Origin: Chitinivibrionia bacterium
GTDB lineage: Bacteria > Fibrobacterota > Chitinivibrionia > Chitinivibrionales > Chitinivibrionaceae
Direction of reading: 5' to 3'
Assembly (NCBI GenBank): GCA_009779925.1
Contig: WRAZ01000003.1
Coordinates: 1 to 64,000, forward strand
Length of the DNA: 64,000 bases
A program made the translations under genes and the position numbers. Positions 42,087-50,347 of the stretch are shown here, piece after piece. Numbering within the stretch: position 1 is the stretch's first letter; every line of letters starts with the position of its first letter. Below the pieces are notes generated by a model that did no database searches, was not told the DNA's origin, and saw only the letters and a list, made by a program, of their open reading frames with translations.

Positions 42087-44600
42087 TCAGCTATTTATCG
42101 CTTCAACACGCAACGTCAGATTATCAAACGAAATATGTGAATTTTCGAGTATTGTCGCATTGATTTTTCTTACGCTTTGCGGAGGAAGCCAAAGCAGGTT
42201 TTCGCTGAACTTTATCGGATAAAACAATTCACCGTTTTCCGTCATAAAATCTAATTGAATAGCGGCGGCGAAGTGATTTTCCGTATTTAGAACCGTGATT
42301 TCGGCATTTCTTCCGTCTTTTTTCAGTACGGTTTTCAATGACGTTTTTGGCATAGTTAAAATCGGCGAAAAGTCGGCATATTTTGTTTGTGGTCGATAAT
42401 ACCAACATTCTCGCGTATGCTCCTGAACAAATTCGTCTCTCTTTTTGCTTAACCAATAGGTATTTGTTTGCGTTTTGTAGTCTAAGTGCAAAATGAAAAA
42501 GTCTTCGTTGATTTTATCGAATTGCACAGTCGAAATTTTTGTTCTTTGTCCGCTTTCAAGTTTTATTTTGCGACTTTCTTCGTAAATGACATCACTCGTT
42601 TTGTTGTAGAGTGTTATATCCAATGAAAATTCGCTTGTTTTTTGCGAAAAATTTACTGCCCAAATCGAATTATCGTCGTAAGAATATTGGCAGTGAACTT
42701 GCTCGCAAGCCTTTTGCGCGCCGTAAAACCCGCCTGTGGGAACTAAGTAATAGTCGTAAAGTTGCCAAAAATTCTTTCCCCAGCTTGAATTAAGCATCCA
42801 ACCGATAACTCCCGTTCCGTCGGGAAAATTTCGACCATACGCTTCATACATCGCCCGCCAACATTCGTAGCCCATAATTTGTCCGACTTGCAAGAATTTT
42901 TTGAAATCCTTGCGAGAAACACCATAGCGTTTTTCAAGACCGTTATTTGTCGTTTCACTATCTTCAAAACACGAAACTCCGCAATGAAAATTCCAAGATG
43001 GCGAACCGACAAAACGTTCGTTTTCGGGCAAATATTTTATTGCAGACTCGTATCGGGGAAGCGATGCGTCGGGGCAAGTTTCGGCATTAAACGAATGTGC
43101 CGCTCCGTTCATATTATCGTCATACCAATAAGCAGGCGGAACAAAGCCGTAAGGACCGCTCATTTTCATTCCGCTTTCACCCGTAATTGCCGACGGAAAT
43201 TTGGCGGCAGACGAAACGCTGACGAGATTAGGAGCGTATTTACTTAACACGGCAAGGTAAATTTTTTCGACTTTCGGCACGGGCGGAAAATCACTTCCGT
43301 AAAACCAAACTGCCAACGACGGATGATTTCGCAAACGCAAAAGCTGTGATTTAAGCGATTCTTCGGCTATGTGGTAATCTTCGGGCATCCATTTGTCCCA
43401 CTTTTCCCAATGCGTGCAACAAGACCAACCCGCAAGTACCAAAATCCCCTTTTCGTCGCACAGATTAAAGAGATTGTCGCTTCCTAAAAATCCCTCAAAT
43501 CTGACAGCATTGAAATTCATTGCTTTTATGTAATCGGTTTCAATGTTTTCTTTTTGAAAGTCTTGTCGAAGCAAAATATCAGGTGCGTAAGCTGCTCCGC
43601 GAATAAGAACTTTTTGTTTATTTACCCAAATTTCACGTGCGCCGAATTCGTTTATTTTGCTTTCTATTTTACGGTACGCGTATCGGACATTTGCCGTCTC
43701 TATCTCTCTGCAGTTTTCGTCGGTAAGTGCAACAAAAAGCGAGTATAAGCGTTGCTCTCCCATATCGTGCGGAAACCACAGCGCGAAATTTTTATCAAAA
43801 AGCACGCCTTTTTCCACGATTAGTTCTTCGTCGTGTTTTTCGATATTTACGCCAAATTCTATAAATTGTCCTTCGTCGAGCATAATTTTTAGTTTTCCGA
43901 CAAATTTTTCGTCGGTGTTATTTACCAATCTGCACGAAAAATTTACGTCCGCCATTTTTAAGTCGCCCGATAAAACAGGGTCGACAAAAAGTTCCTTTAT
44001 TGCGATTTTTCCTGTGGAATAGAGTTCTACTCTCTGCCACAAGCCTGCGCCGTCGTCAGGTGGAGTGGGCGACCAATCAACAAAGGTAAGTCCCAGCTCG
44101 TCGTGGCGTTGAGCCGTGATTTTTACGGCGACGATATTCTTATTATATCGGCGAACCCATTTTGTTATGTCGAAATCGTATTGTCTGTATGAGCCTGCAC
44201 AACCTGTTTCGGTTGCTATTCGCTTTCCGTTTATCCAAATTTCTGCGCGAAAATTTATTCCGTGAAACTTAATCCACCAACGATTATCTGTGTTTTTGTC
44301 GTCTGTTTCAAATTCGGTACGATACCAAGTCGGTAATTTATACGGCGAATTTTCGGGCATTGCGTGCCAAGAAAAATGACTTTTTGCCTCCGTTTTGAAG
44401 CCGTTCAAATTAAACATATTTTTACCAAAATATATATCTTCGATTTTTTTTGCCTCATAAAGCGAGCCGACAACCGACATCGGTATTGTTGTATTGACCC
44501 AATCACTTGTTATCTCAAAGTTCTCGCTTGAAATAATATCGCCGAACAAGTTTTCGTTGCTCGGCGTAAGTATTTTCCAATTTGTCAGTGGTGTCATCAT
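42087..44600 (-). CDS. Glycoside hydrolase family 2, exo-beta-glucosaminidase-like
   Basis: An 837-residue GH2 enzyme. A jelly-roll sugar-binding domain covers about 1-185 (WWIKFHGINFRAEIWINGKR, DDGAGLWQRVELY), then an Ig-like domain. A TIM barrel follows at about 300-600, then further beta domains. The acid/base region reads RNHPSLAVWFYGSDFPP, with Asp where most GH2 enzymes have Glu. The nucleophile candidate is Glu in AHSFNAETCPDASLPRYESA. This Asp/Glu pair is characteristic of the exo-beta-D-glucosaminidase branch. No signal peptide is present, so it should act in the cytoplasm on imported oligosaccharides, perhaps chitosan- or chitin-derived. It ends the leftward cluster after a SPOR lipoprotein. 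Confidence 0.88.
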   Translation of the reverse strand: MMTPLTNWKILTPSNENLFGDIISSENFEITSDWVNTTIPMSVVGSLYEAKKIEDIYFGKNMFNLNGFKTEAKSHFSWHAMPENSPYKLPTWYRTEFETDDKNTDNRWWIKFHGINFRAEIWINGKRIATETGCAGSYRQYDFDITKWVRRYNKNIVAVKITAQRHDELGLTFVDWSPTPPDDGAGLWQRVELYSTGKIAIKELFVDPVLSGDLKMADVNFSCRLVNNTDEKFVGKLKIMLDEGQFIEFGVNIEKHDEELIVEKGVLFDKNFALWFPHDMGEQRLYSLFVALTDENCREIETANVRYAYRKIESKINEFGAREIWVNKQKVLIRGAAYAPDILLRQDFQKENIETDYIKAMNFNAVRFEGFLGSDNLFNLCDEKGILVLAGWSCCTHWEKWDKWMPEDYHIAEESLKSQLLRLRNHPSLAVWFYGSDFPPVPKVEKIYLAVLSKYAPNLVSVSSAAKFPSAITGESGMKMSGPYGFVPPAYWYDDNMNGAAHSFNAETCPDASLPRYESAIKYLPENERFVGSPSWNFHCGVSCFEDSETTNNGLEKRYGVSRKDFKKFLQVGQIMGYECWRAMYEAYGRNFPDGTGVIGWMLNSSWGKNFWQLYDYYLVPTGGFYGAQKACEQVHCQYSYDDNSIWAVNFSQKTSEFSLDITLYNKTSDVIYEESRKIKLESGQRTKISTVQFDKINEDFFILHLDYKTQTNTYWLSKKRDEFVQEHTRECWYYRPQTKYADFSPILTMPKTSLKTVLKKDGRNAEITVLNTENHFAAAIQLDFMTENGELFYPIKFSENLLWLPPQSVRKINATILENSHISFDNLTLRVEAINS

Positions 44601-44610
44601 AATTTATATG

Positions 44611-45393
44611 CTACCAAGCAAAGTCATCCCAACCGCTACCTGTTTGAGAAGCGTCCGCATCAAACGTATCGTCCGCTTCGGGCACAAAAATCGGCGCTGT
44701 TGCAGGTGTTGATACTGTAACCACTGTCGGTGTTGTCGGTGCAGTCTCCGCGGCAGGGGTCGGGGTTGGTGCTGGTGCAGGTGTATAAGTTGACGGCGGG
44801 ATTGTCGTTATGGTAGGCTCAAAGTCAAAAGAGCCAAGTCCGCTACCACCCATTCCGACGTGGTCGTTTGAGCGATTATCAACCCAAAAATCATAGCCGA
44901 GCGGTCTCAATACCGTTTCTCCGAAATTATTTGCTTCGCTAACACGAGCAAATCCACCTATACGAACTCTGAAAAATGTACCTATCAATGAAGTTGTGGG
45001 GTTTTCGACGCGCGCTACATAAGCAGGATAACCCATTCTTTCAAATCTTTGTGCTATGCTGTTTGCCAAATCGGGATTTGCAACAGTTGAAACCTGCACA
45101 ACGTATCTTCCTGTCGGCGAGAATGTGAAATTTCTTTCGGGCTGTCTCGGGGGCTCGGGGGCGATAACTCGTTGCGCGGGCGGCGGAGTAGTTGCCTGTT
45201 GAACGGGCGCTACGTCAAAAAATTCGTTAAAAAGAGCGTCCGCTCCTCTGGTGTCGCCTCTTTGTTCTGCCGCCGGTGTCGGTGGCGGTGGGATTGCGTC
45301 TCTTCTGTTGTTTCTGTTGTTGCCGTCAAACAATCCGCAACCTGCTAATGCAAGCGTTAACGCTCCTGCCGATAATAAACGCGTAATAACCAT
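44611..45393 (-). CDS. SPOR-domain lipoprotein
   Basis: A 260-residue protein from ATG 45393 with GGAGGAAAA upstream. The lipobox is LALAGC near residue 19. A Pro-rich linker precedes a SPOR domain at about 93-165: GRYVVQVSTVANPDLANSIA, FERMGYPAYVARV, FFRVRIGGFARVSEANNFGE. SPOR domains bind denuded peptidoglycan at division sites. The C-terminal 90 residues are disordered, rich in Thr, Pro and Ala, and end in an acidic WDDFAW. It lies between hisB and the GH2 gene. Confidence 0.9.
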   Translation of the reverse strand: MVITRLLSAGALTLALAGCGLFDGNNRNNRRDAIPPPPTPAAEQRGDTRGADALFNEFFDVAPVQQATTPPPAQRVIAPEPPRQPERNFTFSPTGRYVVQVSTVANPDLANSIAQRFERMGYPAYVARVENPTTSLIGTFFRVRIGGFARVSEANNFGETVLRPLGYDFWVDNRSNDHVGMGGSGLGSFDFEPTITTIPPSTYTPAPAPTPTPAAETAPTTPTVVTVSTPATAPIFVPEADDTFDADASQTGSGWDDFAW

Positions 45394-45463
45394 ATATTTT
45401 CCTCCAAAACTTAATTTCTGCCTATAAAATATTTTTTTTCGCAACCAAAGTGTTAGTTTTTTT

Positions 45464-46054
45464 TCACAAAACACCTTTTGTTGACGGAATTTCATTTTTT
45501 GCTCTTTCGTCGATACTTGCCGCAAGGCGTAAAGAGCGTCCCAATGCCTTAAAAATTGCCTCGACTGCGTGATGGCTGTTTCGGCTTCGCAAGATGTCCA
45601 GATGAAGGGTTGCGCCGCAAAAATCGCAGAACCCTTTCAAAAAATCATAGACCAAATCCACCTCGAATGAATTTATTATTCTGTCGCGCAGGTTCTCTTC
45701 GTAAATCAGATTGCTACGCCCGCTCAAGTCAATTACCGCGCGCACCAAGGTTTCGTCCATCGGAATATACACCGAAGAATAGCGCATAATTCCGCGTTTT
45801 TCGCTCAATGCTTCCTTAAACGCCTGACCGAGTGCAATGCCGATGTCTTCAGCGCTGTGGTGAAAATCAACCTCAATATCGCCGTCGCATTTTAAGTCCA
45901 AGTCAAAAAGCCCGTGCTTGGTAAAAAGCGTGAGCAGGTGGTCGAAAACTCCGTTTCCGCTTTTGCAGATACCTGTGCCGCTACCGTCTAAATTCAACGT
46001 TATCTTTATGTCGGTTTCTTTGGTCTTTCTTTCGATTGTCGCTGTTCTCGTCAT
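45464..46054 (-). CDS. hisB: Imidazoleglycerol-phosphate dehydratase
   Basis: HisB converts imidazole glycerol phosphate to imidazole acetol phosphate in histidine synthesis. The 196 residues show the manganese-binding histidines in GVFDHLLTLFTKHGLFDL, VDFHHSAEDIGIALG and the later RSRNSHHAVEAIFKALGRSL. The N-terminal phosphatase domain of enterobacterial HisB is absent, as in most bacteria. The start is ATG 46054, behind GGAGAGGAT. No other his gene is near. It follows a 52-codon membrane protein gene and dxs. Confidence 0.96.
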   Translation of the reverse strand: MTRTATIERKTKETDIKITLNLDGSGTGICKSGNGVFDHLLTLFTKHGLFDLDLKCDGDIEVDFHHSAEDIGIALGQAFKEALSEKRGIMRYSSVYIPMDETLVRAVIDLSGRSNLIYEENLRDRIINSFEVDLVYDFLKGFCDFCGATLHLDILRSRNSHHAVEAIFKALGRSLRLAASIDERAKNEIPSTKGVL

Positions 46055-46074
46055 TTTTTATCCTCTCCGGTTTT

Positions 46075-46233
46075 TTATTCTTCGTAAAAGTCGCCGTGCG
46101 CTTTGCTGTAATATTCTGTTATTTCATCGCTCAGGAGCAAGCAATTTTTCTCTATTTCGTTATTCGACAAAAGAACGTGCACATACAACAACAACGCAAA
46201 AAGTATTCCTATAACTACCCCGACTATCAACAT
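46075..46233 (-). CDS. Small membrane protein (52 aa)
   Basis: A 52-residue frame between dxs and hisB, from ATG 46233 to TAA at 46075-46077. One N-terminal hydrophobic helix (MLIVGVVIGILFALLLYVHV) is followed by a charged, mostly acidic tail (LLSNNEIEKNC ... SKAHGDFYEE). A GAAAGGG site lies in the end of dxs, five bases after which the dxs stop and this start follow. It fills the dxs-hisB gap exactly, which supports expression. No known family is recognised. Confidence 0.65.
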   Translation of the reverse strand: MLIVGVVIGILFALLLYVHVLLSNNEIEKNCLLLSDEITEYYSKAHGDFYEE

Positions 46234-46237
46234 AAAT

Positions 46238-48118
46238 TTACCCTTTCATAGCGGCAATTACTTTTTCTGCAACTTGCTCCGCGGACATATTCAGGTCATT
46301 CGCCAACTCCGAGACACTTCCCTGCCCGACAAAGCAATCGGGATAAGCCACTCTGATAAATTTAGGCGCTTTTGCTACCTTCTTTTCTTCGAGCAATTTT
46401 TCGCTTATTTCCAAAACTGCCGAGCAATATCCCCCGATTATCGAATTTTCTTCACACAGTACAATATAATCAAACTTTTTCAAAATTGCCGAATATAATT
46501 CTTCGGAGAGTGGTTTTATTTGTTTTATGGAAATCACACTTGCCGAAACTCCGCTCTTATCAAGGATTTTAGCCGCAGTCATCGCTGTTTCCAAAAAATG
46601 ACCTGCTACCAATATACAAACACTTTTTCCGCTTTTATATTCAACCATTTCCACAAATTTGTCATTTTTAATACCGTCGTCGAGTGCAATTCCTCTCGGA
46701 TAGCGAATAAATACTGGACATTTAAGGTCGTTCAGCGCATATTTTAACATAAATCTGAGGTCAGAGGCTGTTGCCGGGGTCAAAATTACCACATTCGGAA
46801 TGCAACGCAAAAACGATAAATCGAACGCGCCGTGATGAGTTGCTCCGTCCGCTCCGACAAGCCCTGCTCTGTCCACCGTAAAGACAACATGAAGATTATC
46901 GAGTGCGATGTCGTGAATTACTTGGTCGAAAGCCCTCTGCAAAAAGGAAGAATAGAGCGCTACAACGGGCTTTATTCCGTTTAGTGCAAGCCCCGCGGCA
47001 AAAGTTGTCGCGTGCGCTTCGGCAATTCCCACATCTACAAATCTTTCTGGAAATTTTTCGCCGAACTCGCTCAATCCCGTTCCGTCGGACATTGCCGCCG
47101 TTATTGCCACGATTTTATCGTCTTTCTCGGCTAATTTTATCATTTCCGCACCGAAAACATTGCTCCACGAAGCTCCTGCCGAAGATTGCGTTTTGCCCGT
47201 ATCTTTGTCGAACGCGCCAAGTCCGTGAAATTTCTCCTTGTCGGTTTCGGCAGGAGTATATCCCTTGCCCTTTTGAGTTAAAACGTGAATTAAAAGCGGT
47301 TCTCTGTTTTGCTCGTGCGCGTACCTTAAAACAGGAAGCAATTCGTCAAAATTATGCCCGTCCACGGGACCGATATAGCGCAAACCCAAATCCTCAAAAA
47401 GTCGTCCGGGGGTTATTACCTGCTTCGCCGATTTTGTCAGTTTTTGTATGGTCGCTTGCATTTTTTTGCCGAACTCACCCGAAAAATTTTCCAGTTTGTT
47501 CCAAACGCCCGCTTTAAGTGCATTGTATTTTTTGTCGGTTATAATTCGGGTAAGATATTTTGAAAGCGCACCGACGTTGTTTGCTATAGCCATTTCGTTG
47601 TCGTTGAGGATTACGCACATCCGCGTTTTGGAATGCCCGAGGTTGTTAAGCCCTTCAAAAGCAAGTCCGCCCGTAAGAGAGCCGTCGCCGATTATCGCGA
47701 CCACTTCGCCGTTCATTTTTTGCAAATCACGCGCTTTGGCAAGTCCTAAAGCCGCCGAAATTGAAGTTGACGCGTGTCCTGTGGTTATCGCGTCGTGCGG
47801 ACTTTCTGTTGTGTGAGGAAAGCCGCTGAGTCCGCCGTATTTTCGGAGAGTTTCAAATCTGTCTCTTCGTCCCGTCAATAATTTGTGCGCGTATGCTTGG
47901 TGTCCGACGTCCCACACGATTTTGTCTATCGGTGAATTGTAAATGTAATGCAGAGCAATCGTTAGCTCGACAACTCCGAGCGACGGACCGATATGTCCGC
48001 CTGTTCTACTTACGGAATCTATAAGAAAGTCCCTTATTTCCTGTGCGAGTTTCGCAAGGTCTGCAACGGGAATTTTTTTTAAGTCTGACGGCGAATTTAC
48101 GCTTTCCAACAAGTTCAA
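46238..48118 (-). CDS. dxs: 1-deoxy-D-xylulose-5-phosphate synthase
   Basis: Dxs condenses pyruvate and glyceraldehyde 3-phosphate, the entry step of the MEP isoprenoid pathway that ispE also serves. The 626 residues show GGHIGPSLGVVELTIALHY near 40, the thiamine diphosphate motif VAIIGDGSLTGGLAFEGLNN near 140-160, and DRAGLVGADGATHHGAFDLS near 420. The C-terminal domain is complete. Its stop is followed by a 52-codon gene and hisB, probably in one transcript. Confidence 0.97.
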   Translation of the reverse strand: MNLLESVNSPSDLKKIPVADLAKLAQEIRDFLIDSVSRTGGHIGPSLGVVELTIALHYIYNSPIDKIVWDVGHQAYAHKLLTGRRDRFETLRKYGGLSGFPHTTESPHDAITTGHASTSISAALGLAKARDLQKMNGEVVAIIGDGSLTGGLAFEGLNNLGHSKTRMCVILNDNEMAIANNVGALSKYLTRIITDKKYNALKAGVWNKLENFSGEFGKKMQATIQKLTKSAKQVITPGRLFEDLGLRYIGPVDGHNFDELLPVLRYAHEQNREPLLIHVLTQKGKGYTPAETDKEKFHGLGAFDKDTGKTQSSAGASWSNVFGAEMIKLAEKDDKIVAITAAMSDGTGLSEFGEKFPERFVDVGIAEAHATTFAAGLALNGIKPVVALYSSFLQRAFDQVIHDIALDNLHVVFTVDRAGLVGADGATHHGAFDLSFLRCIPNVVILTPATASDLRFMLKYALNDLKCPVFIRYPRGIALDDGIKNDKFVEMVEYKSGKSVCILVAGHFLETAMTAAKILDKSGVSASVISIKQIKPLSEELYSAILKKFDYIVLCEENSIIGGYCSAVLEISEKLLEEKKVAKAPKFIRVAYPDCFVGQGSVSELANDLNMSAEQVAEKVIAAMKG

Positions 48119-48226
48119 TTTTTATTTCCTCGCTAATTTGTTTGTACAAAAATAGTTTTTGCGGCAGTATTTTAGGAAAAAAAACAGAAATTTAGCCAAT
48201 TATTTGAATTTTTGTGAAAACATCCT

Positions 48227-48778
48227 TCACTCCCAAACCCGATTAACTTTCACATTACTCACCATCATCACCGACAACAGAACGATAAAAACCGTTGTAA
48301 TTGCAAGGCTTACGTCGGAATTAAGCTCATTCGCCCAAAAAGAAAAAGAGGCGCAGTGCACGGCAAGTAAAATTCCCGCTACGGTTATGGGAAGCCCCAA
48401 AAAATGCTTTTTGAAGTCGCCTGTGTTGTATCGAGCAAGGCGAAAAATCCCCGCCACGACGAAAATTCCCGTCGATAAAATTATCGGCAAAGGTAAGCCA
48501 AAAATCGCGTGGGCAAAGCATACGGGAGCTATGCCGAACGTGGTTAAATCGGCAAAAGAGTCTAATTGCTTGCCGAAATCGCTTTCTACGTTAAGGCGGC
48601 GCGCTAAAAAACCGTCGAAAAAATCTATTATGCCGCCAAATATTATTATCGCGGCAACCGTGATTGCTAAATTCGGAAATTCGCTGTGATGCGAAAGCAC
48701 GATTGCCGTAAAACCCGCCAAAAAATTAAGCGTTGTAAGGGCGTTCGGAATATTTTTAATTATTTTTTGTTTTAGCAT
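48227..48778 (-). CDS. pssA: CDP-diacylglycerol-serine O-phosphatidyltransferase
   Basis: A 183-residue membrane enzyme with the CDP-alcohol phosphotransferase signature DG-x2-AR-x8-G-x3-D-x3-D, seen in FDGFLARRLNVESDFGKQLD near 54-73. It makes phosphatidylserine for phosphatidylethanolamine. The NIPNALTTLNFLAGF start and the length fit the Bacillus-type PssA. ATG 48778 (MLKQKIIKN) is chosen, and it overlaps the preceding gene by 23 bases. No psd gene is present here. Confidence 0.9.
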   Translation of the reverse strand: MLKQKIIKNIPNALTTLNFLAGFTAIVLSHHSEFPNLAITVAAIIIFGGIIDFFDGFLARRLNVESDFGKQLDSFADLTTFGIAPVCFAHAIFGLPLPIILSTGIFVVAGIFRLARYNTGDFKKHFLGLPITVAGILLAVHCASFSFWANELNSDVSLAITTVFIVLLSVMMVSNVKVNRVWE

Positions 48779-49757
48779 AACCGCCAATCCCTTTGTAAAT
48801 TCCGATATAGACAATGCTTAATAAAAGAACAAACCAAAAGGTGATGAAACGAAAAATTATCGTAAGAGCCAACGCCTCGCTCGGTGCAAATCCGATAAAC
48901 GGAAGCGAAAGAAGTCCCGTCATCGTCAGTTCAAAGCCGCCTAAACCCGCGGGGAAAATCGGCAAAAGCGCAACCATATACGAAATAAAAGCCATCGCTG
49001 ATATTGCAAACAAGCCGACGTCGGGATTTATTTGCGCCGCCAATATATACATTTTCAGCGGATAAATTAACCATATCAGAACAGAAAGCAAGAAAAACGG
49101 GACAAATGTCTTAGGTTTTATTTTTGCGAAATGCGCTTTTATTCGCTTGGGCATAAAAAAAACGCAGGCAAAAAGCAGGGCAATAGCAAGCAATATTCCG
49201 AAAATCCCCGTGTGTAAATTTTCTTTTAACTGCGGAATTTCACTAACGGTAAAACCGAATACCATAATACAAATAAAAAACAACGCGCTCAAACTGAAGA
49301 TTTTTTGCGCCGCAACCACAGCCGCCGCCTGCGATTTTGAGCAACCGTCGATACCCGCCATTTTGGCAAAACGCGTAAGTTCGCTCCCCACGTATCCCGC
49401 GGGAATACTGTGCACAATTTCGGCTTGACTGTTTATATAAAGCATTTTGCCGAAACTTACGCGCACATCGGTATTTGCGGCAATTTTAACCCACTGGAAA
49501 TTAAGCAAAAGTTGCGTTATTATCTGAATTCCCGCAAGCAAAACTATAGACCAAAGCGGGATTTTTGTTATGCTTTCCAAAAAACCGTGGCGAAAATCGG
49601 GAAATTTTAATACAATAAATATCAGCGCAATGATTATTAGCGCACCGAAAATGTATCTTGTAAGGGCAGGTTTCAAACCTGCCCTTACCGCGTTGTCGCT
49701 GATATTTTCGCCTGCGTTGTTGCTGACGTTGTCGCCGATGTTCTCGCGATTTCTCAC
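48756..49757 (-). CDS. Lysylphosphatidylglycerol synthase-type (UPF0104) membrane protein
   Basis: A 333-residue protein with eight or nine membrane helices of the UPF0104/LPG synthase TM family. Such proteins are proposed lipid flippases, or the flippase part of MprF. Conserved features are PAGYVGSELTRFAKMAG near 125 and the late PIFPAGLGGFELTMTGLLS near 270. GTG 49757 overlaps the preceding stop (GTGA) and follows AAAGGAGAAG. The first 30 residues hold a GTAA palindrome (49660-49688) in frame, giving VRAGLKPALT just before the first helix. It stands between the Cys-rich feo-linked gene and pssA, and a phospholipid link is plausible. Confidence 0.85.
   Translation of the reverse strand: MRNRENIGDNVSNNAGENISDNAVRAGLKPALTRYIFGALIIIALIFIVLKFPDFRHGFLESITKIPLWSIVLLAGIQIITQLLLNFQWVKIAANTDVRVSFGKMLYINSQAEIVHSIPAGYVGSELTRFAKMAGIDGCSKSQAAAVVAAQKIFSLSALFFICIMVFGFTVSEIPQLKENLHTGIFGILLAIALLFACVFFMPKRIKAHFAKIKPKTFVPFFLLSVLIWLIYPLKMYILAAQINPDVGLFAISAMAFISYMVALLPIFPAGLGGFELTMTGLLSLPFIGFAPSEALALTIIFRFITFWFVLLLSIVYIGIYKGIGGYAKTKNN
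49660..49688. repeat. GTAA palindrome inside the UPF0104 gene
   Basis: A perfect 29-bp palindrome GTAAGGGCAGG-TTTCAAA-CCTGCCCTTAC, apart from its centre. It is translated on the minus strand as VRAGLKPALT in the cytoplasmic N-terminal tail. It differs from the GTAGGGGC copies by G to A in the head. Confidence 0.9.
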
Positions 49758-50326
49758 TCCGCTTCTCCTTTTTTTACGTAGAGCAGAGTGCAACCGATAT
49801 TGCAGGATTTTGTATGTTTAACGCATTTGCATTCTCCGAATTTGCTTTTATCCAAGCAGCAATACATTTTTTCCAAAGTGTTTTTCGGACGGCGCACCAA
49901 AAGTTTTGTGCCCGGCGACACGCGCTTTAAAATGTTAGAAAACACCTCTTCTACAGGGCTCACCTGCAAGGCGAAATGCACCACCGTAAACTTCGATAAG
50001 TCAAAGAACGGACAGCCGCCGTCTTTGCATTTAACACAGATATTTTCGTTTAGCCCCATACTTTTTATGAGTTTTTGCGAGGTTTTTTGGCAATTCGGCT
50101 CGTTGTCTATTACGGTTATTTTCGCCCCTGTTCTTTTGTGGAACAAAATCGCGCTGAACGGGCAATTCCCGCCGCCGATACATAGAATATGGTCGTCTTT
50201 TTTTATATCGGCGAGGCGAATTTCTTTTTGAATAACGCTGCAATAATATTTAGAACTCAGCCAAAAAAGCGGCTTTGTTTTCGCCGCTAATTTTTCTAAA
50301 ACTCTGGTAAATTTCGTTATTTTCAT
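49754..50326 (-). CDS. Cys-rich SAM-binding-like protein of the feo operon
   Basis: A 190-residue protein. Residues 40-110 resemble a Rossmann methyltransferase or nicotianamine synthase core: DDHILCIGGGNCPFSAILFH, then KITVIDNEPNCQKTSQKLIK and FTVVHFALQVSP. The protein is unusually Cys-rich. About 14 cysteines include a CVKCKDGGC cluster near 95 and a C-terminal CCLDKSKFGECKCVKHTKSC, suggesting metal binding. It starts 21 bases after the feoB stop, and its stop overlaps the next gene. An iron-linked role, such as making a metallophore-like amino acid or metal-dependent methylation, is inferred only from this context. Confidence 0.65.
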   Translation of the reverse strand: MKITKFTRVLEKLAAKTKPLFWLSSKYYCSVIQKEIRLADIKKDDHILCIGGGNCPFSAILFHKRTGAKITVIDNEPNCQKTSQKLIKSMGLNENICVKCKDGGCPFFDLSKFTVVHFALQVSPVEEVFSNILKRVSPGTKLLVRRPKNTLEKMYCCLDKSKFGECKCVKHTKSCNIGCTLLYVKKGEAE

Positions 50327-50347
50327 TGCAATTTTCGCCTGTTTTTT

